Assembly (NCBI GenBank): GCA_022706685.1
Contig: JAKJCA010000023.1
Coordinates: 1-42,916, forward strand
Direction of reading: 5' to 3'
DNA: 42,916 bases
Origin: Bacillota bacterium
GTDB taxonomy: Bacteria > Bacillota > Clostridia > Oscillospirales > Acutalibacteraceae
Shown here: positions 41,775 through 42,916 of the stretch, piece by piece
Layout: each line of letters begins with the position of its first letter
Numbering within the stretch: the stretch's first letter is position 1
Made by a program: the position numbers and the translations under genes
The notes under the pieces: generated by a model
What the model was told of the DNA's origin: nothing
Seen by the model: the letters and a program-made list of their open reading frames with translations, nothing else
Databases searched by the model: none

Positions 41775-42156
41775 ACGGCAGAGTTGAAAGATGTGCCGGC
41801 AGTGAAACGCGTCGTCTCGGGGTTTCAAGGGGTAACGGGTGCGTTGTCTGTGCGGCAAGGCAAATACATATACTATTTATAATCGGCAACATCCTGTTCT
41901 TACCGATATCGGAAGCCGCAGTACGGTCCTTCGCTTGCCTTCCGGCCGGGTCCGTTTCGGGACAGATTCCACGCCGCGGACAGGAAAGACTGCCGTTTTT
42001 TTTACATCATTATGCCCCCAATCGCAGTGAGAATTGCGATTGGGGGCTGTCTCGTTTCATCATCCAACGGGGACATATAATCCGTCAGGAGCGTTTAAAA
42101 GCAGCCCGGTATTGGTGCAAACGAATCGAATCAACCGGCCCAAGGAGAGGCGATGT
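41775..42156. other. Non-coding stretch with a strong hairpin
   Basis: About 380 bases between the receiver-like gene and the convergent AraC-type gene. A short open frame (41839-42030) has no ribosome site and looks spurious. Near 41990 there is a run of eight T after TGCCG, possibly the tail of an end structure for the receiver-like gene. The main feature is the hairpin at 42014-42047. Confidence 0.4.
42014..42047. terminator. Bidirectional terminator-like hairpin
   Basis: GCCCCCAATCGCA (42014-42026) pairs perfectly over 13 bases with TGCGATTGGGGGC (42035-42047), loop of 8. The tails are only moderately T-rich on either strand. Confidence 0.75.
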
Positions 42157-42916
42157 TCAATACTCGGAGCGGTCTCTTGACTGGATAAATTCGGTCGGCG
42201 TCATGCCGGTGATCTTTTTAAAAACGGTGGAGAAATGGTTTTGATAAAGGAAACCCACACGGTCGGCCACCTCGATGATACTCGCATTTTCGTCCAGCAG
42301 CATCCTCTTGCTTTCTTCAATTCTTGTCATGTTGATATGGTCGGTTAAAGAAAGGCCGGTTTCTTTTTTGATCAGCGTTGAAAGATAAAAAGTGCTCAAC
42401 TCGGTACGTTCGGCAAGCAGGGACAGGGTGATCTTTTCGGCGTAGTGTTCGCGGATATAAGCCAGAACCTGGCGGACCGGTTTGGAATACGACTGCATGC
42501 GCTCCACCTCGACAACGCGGGTGATATCCGTTATTGTCTTGCGCACCAGATCGGAAACCCGGGCAAGGGATTCAGCGTGTTCTAATTGTATGACCGTCTT
42601 TTCGGATATGTTCAACACCTTGTGATAAGGAGCGTTTGACTCAATCGCGATATATCCGGCCAGCGTGCATATCCGGATGCCTCTGGTTTTAATGGAGCGC
42701 ATATAGACCGACGCAGCCAATCCCTCCGGTTCATTGGGGAAGAGGGTAATTTCATCAAGTGCTTTTTCCAGTTCGCTGACGCTTCCGGTCTGAATACACT
42801 CTTTCAACCGGAGATAGTTGGCGTATTCCAGGCGCATCAGCGCCTGGAATACGGTTTCGTTCATTGTCTGTTCGACTGAGATATTTTTGTTCTTGTCCGT
42901 CGTGTGTGCGGCGGTG
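42157..42916 (-). CDS. AraC family transcriptional regulator, N-terminus cut by window edge
   Basis: At least 235 residues are visible, with the C-terminal 100 forming the double helix-turn-helix of AraC/XylS regulators: LSLLAERTELSTFYLSTLIK, then IIEVADRVGFLYQNHFSTVFK and the closing GMTPTEF. The frame stays open past the first ATG (42864) to the window end without a stop. No ribosome site precedes that ATG, so the real start probably lies outside and the protein is longer. The N-terminal part (helical, LRLKECIQTGS) resembles the helical segment of YesN-type regulators that sense through a separate kinase or ligand domain. The target is unknown. Confidence 0.9.
   Translation of the reverse strand, partial: TAAHTTDKNKNISVEQTMNETVFQALMRLEYANYLRLKECIQTGSVSELEKALDEITLFPNEPEGLAASVYMRSIKTRGIRICTLAGYIAIESNAPYHKVLNISEKTVIQLEHAESLARVSDLVRKTITDITRVVEVERMQSYSKPVRQVLAYIREHYAEKITLSLLAERTELSTFYLSTLIKKETGLSLTDHINMTRIEESKRMLLDENASIIEVADRVGFLYQNHFSTVFKKITGMTPTEFIQSRDRSEY

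Noticed and set aside
41839..42030. A 63-codon open frame before the AraC-type gene
   Set aside because: No ribosome site; it runs into a terminator-like hairpin.
1..42916. tRNA, rRNA, CRISPR, insertion sequences, phage genes
   Set aside because: No cloverleaf, regularly spaced repeats, transposase or integrase sequence was seen on either strand.

Overview
The window reads as a high-G+C, anaerobic, spore-former-type Bacillota chromosome. It is probably class Clostridia and perhaps an Oscillospirales/Ruminococcaceae-like lineage, but no rRNA or other phylogenetic marker is present to settle this. The clues are strong AGGAGG-type ribosome binding sites, frequent TTG and GTG starts, TTGACA/TATAAT promoters with 16-17 base spacers, a type I dockerin on a secreted protein, formate-tetrahydrofolate ligase, an AmmeMemoRadiSam locus and many low-redox iron-sulfur proteins. 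I see no phage genes, transposases, CRISPR arrays, tRNAs or rRNAs.

Layout. 1-1.4 kb (minus): cysteine synthase (cut by the window edge) and an Rrf2 regulator, each with its own promoter and a shared operator motif. 1.6-3.4 kb (plus): an anchored phosphodiester glycosidase, a tiny membrane protein and an isoaspartyl methyltransferase, then a structured non-coding stretch ending in a strong terminator. 3.85-6.5 kb: a secreted metallophosphoesterase with five List-Bact repeats and a C-terminal dockerin. 6.5-9.6 kb: two divergent transporters (MFS, GPH). 9.6-17 kb (plus): a secreted DUF4474 protein, fhs, a secreted DUF4838 protein, a lipoprotein and an FAD-dependent oxidoreductase. 17.1-18 kb (minus): a DUF4097 protein.

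18.1-23.3 kb (plus) holds an eight-gene arsenic operon: arsR, arsP, ferredoxin-DUF2703 fusion, membrane thioredoxin, ccdA, a small thioredoxin-like protein with a vicinal Cys pair, a small ferredoxin and acr3. It has two efflux permeases and a thiol/electron relay but no recognisable arsC. This is the most striking system in the window. It is followed by msrAB (minus), a UroD/methyltransferase-like gene, and a macro-domain/VWA pair in which a 12-base inverted repeat includes the VWA start codon.

27.4-30.8 kb (minus): an operon of a Memo-AMMECR1 fusion, its radical SAM partner and an amidohydrolase. 31-32 kb (minus): a membrane diguanylate cyclase. 32.3-34.8 kb (plus): an ABC exporter whose first permease is broken by one extra base in a run of eight C. 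34.9-37.1 kb (minus): a nucleotide-sugar epimerase and a DegT-type aminotransferase. From about 37.5 kb the DNA looks less G+C-rich. This part has a secreted transglutaminase-like protein with two fibronectin type III domains, a kilobase of non-coding DNA with dyads, a receiver-like protein lacking the phosphoacceptor pocket, and an AraC-type regulator cut by the window end.

Themes: cysteine/sulfur and arsenic-thiol chemistry (cysK, Rrf2, ars redox genes, msrAB), one-carbon metabolism (fhs, UroD-like methyltransferase) and extracellular glycan handling (dockerin protein, DUF4838, GPH symporter, glycosidase).
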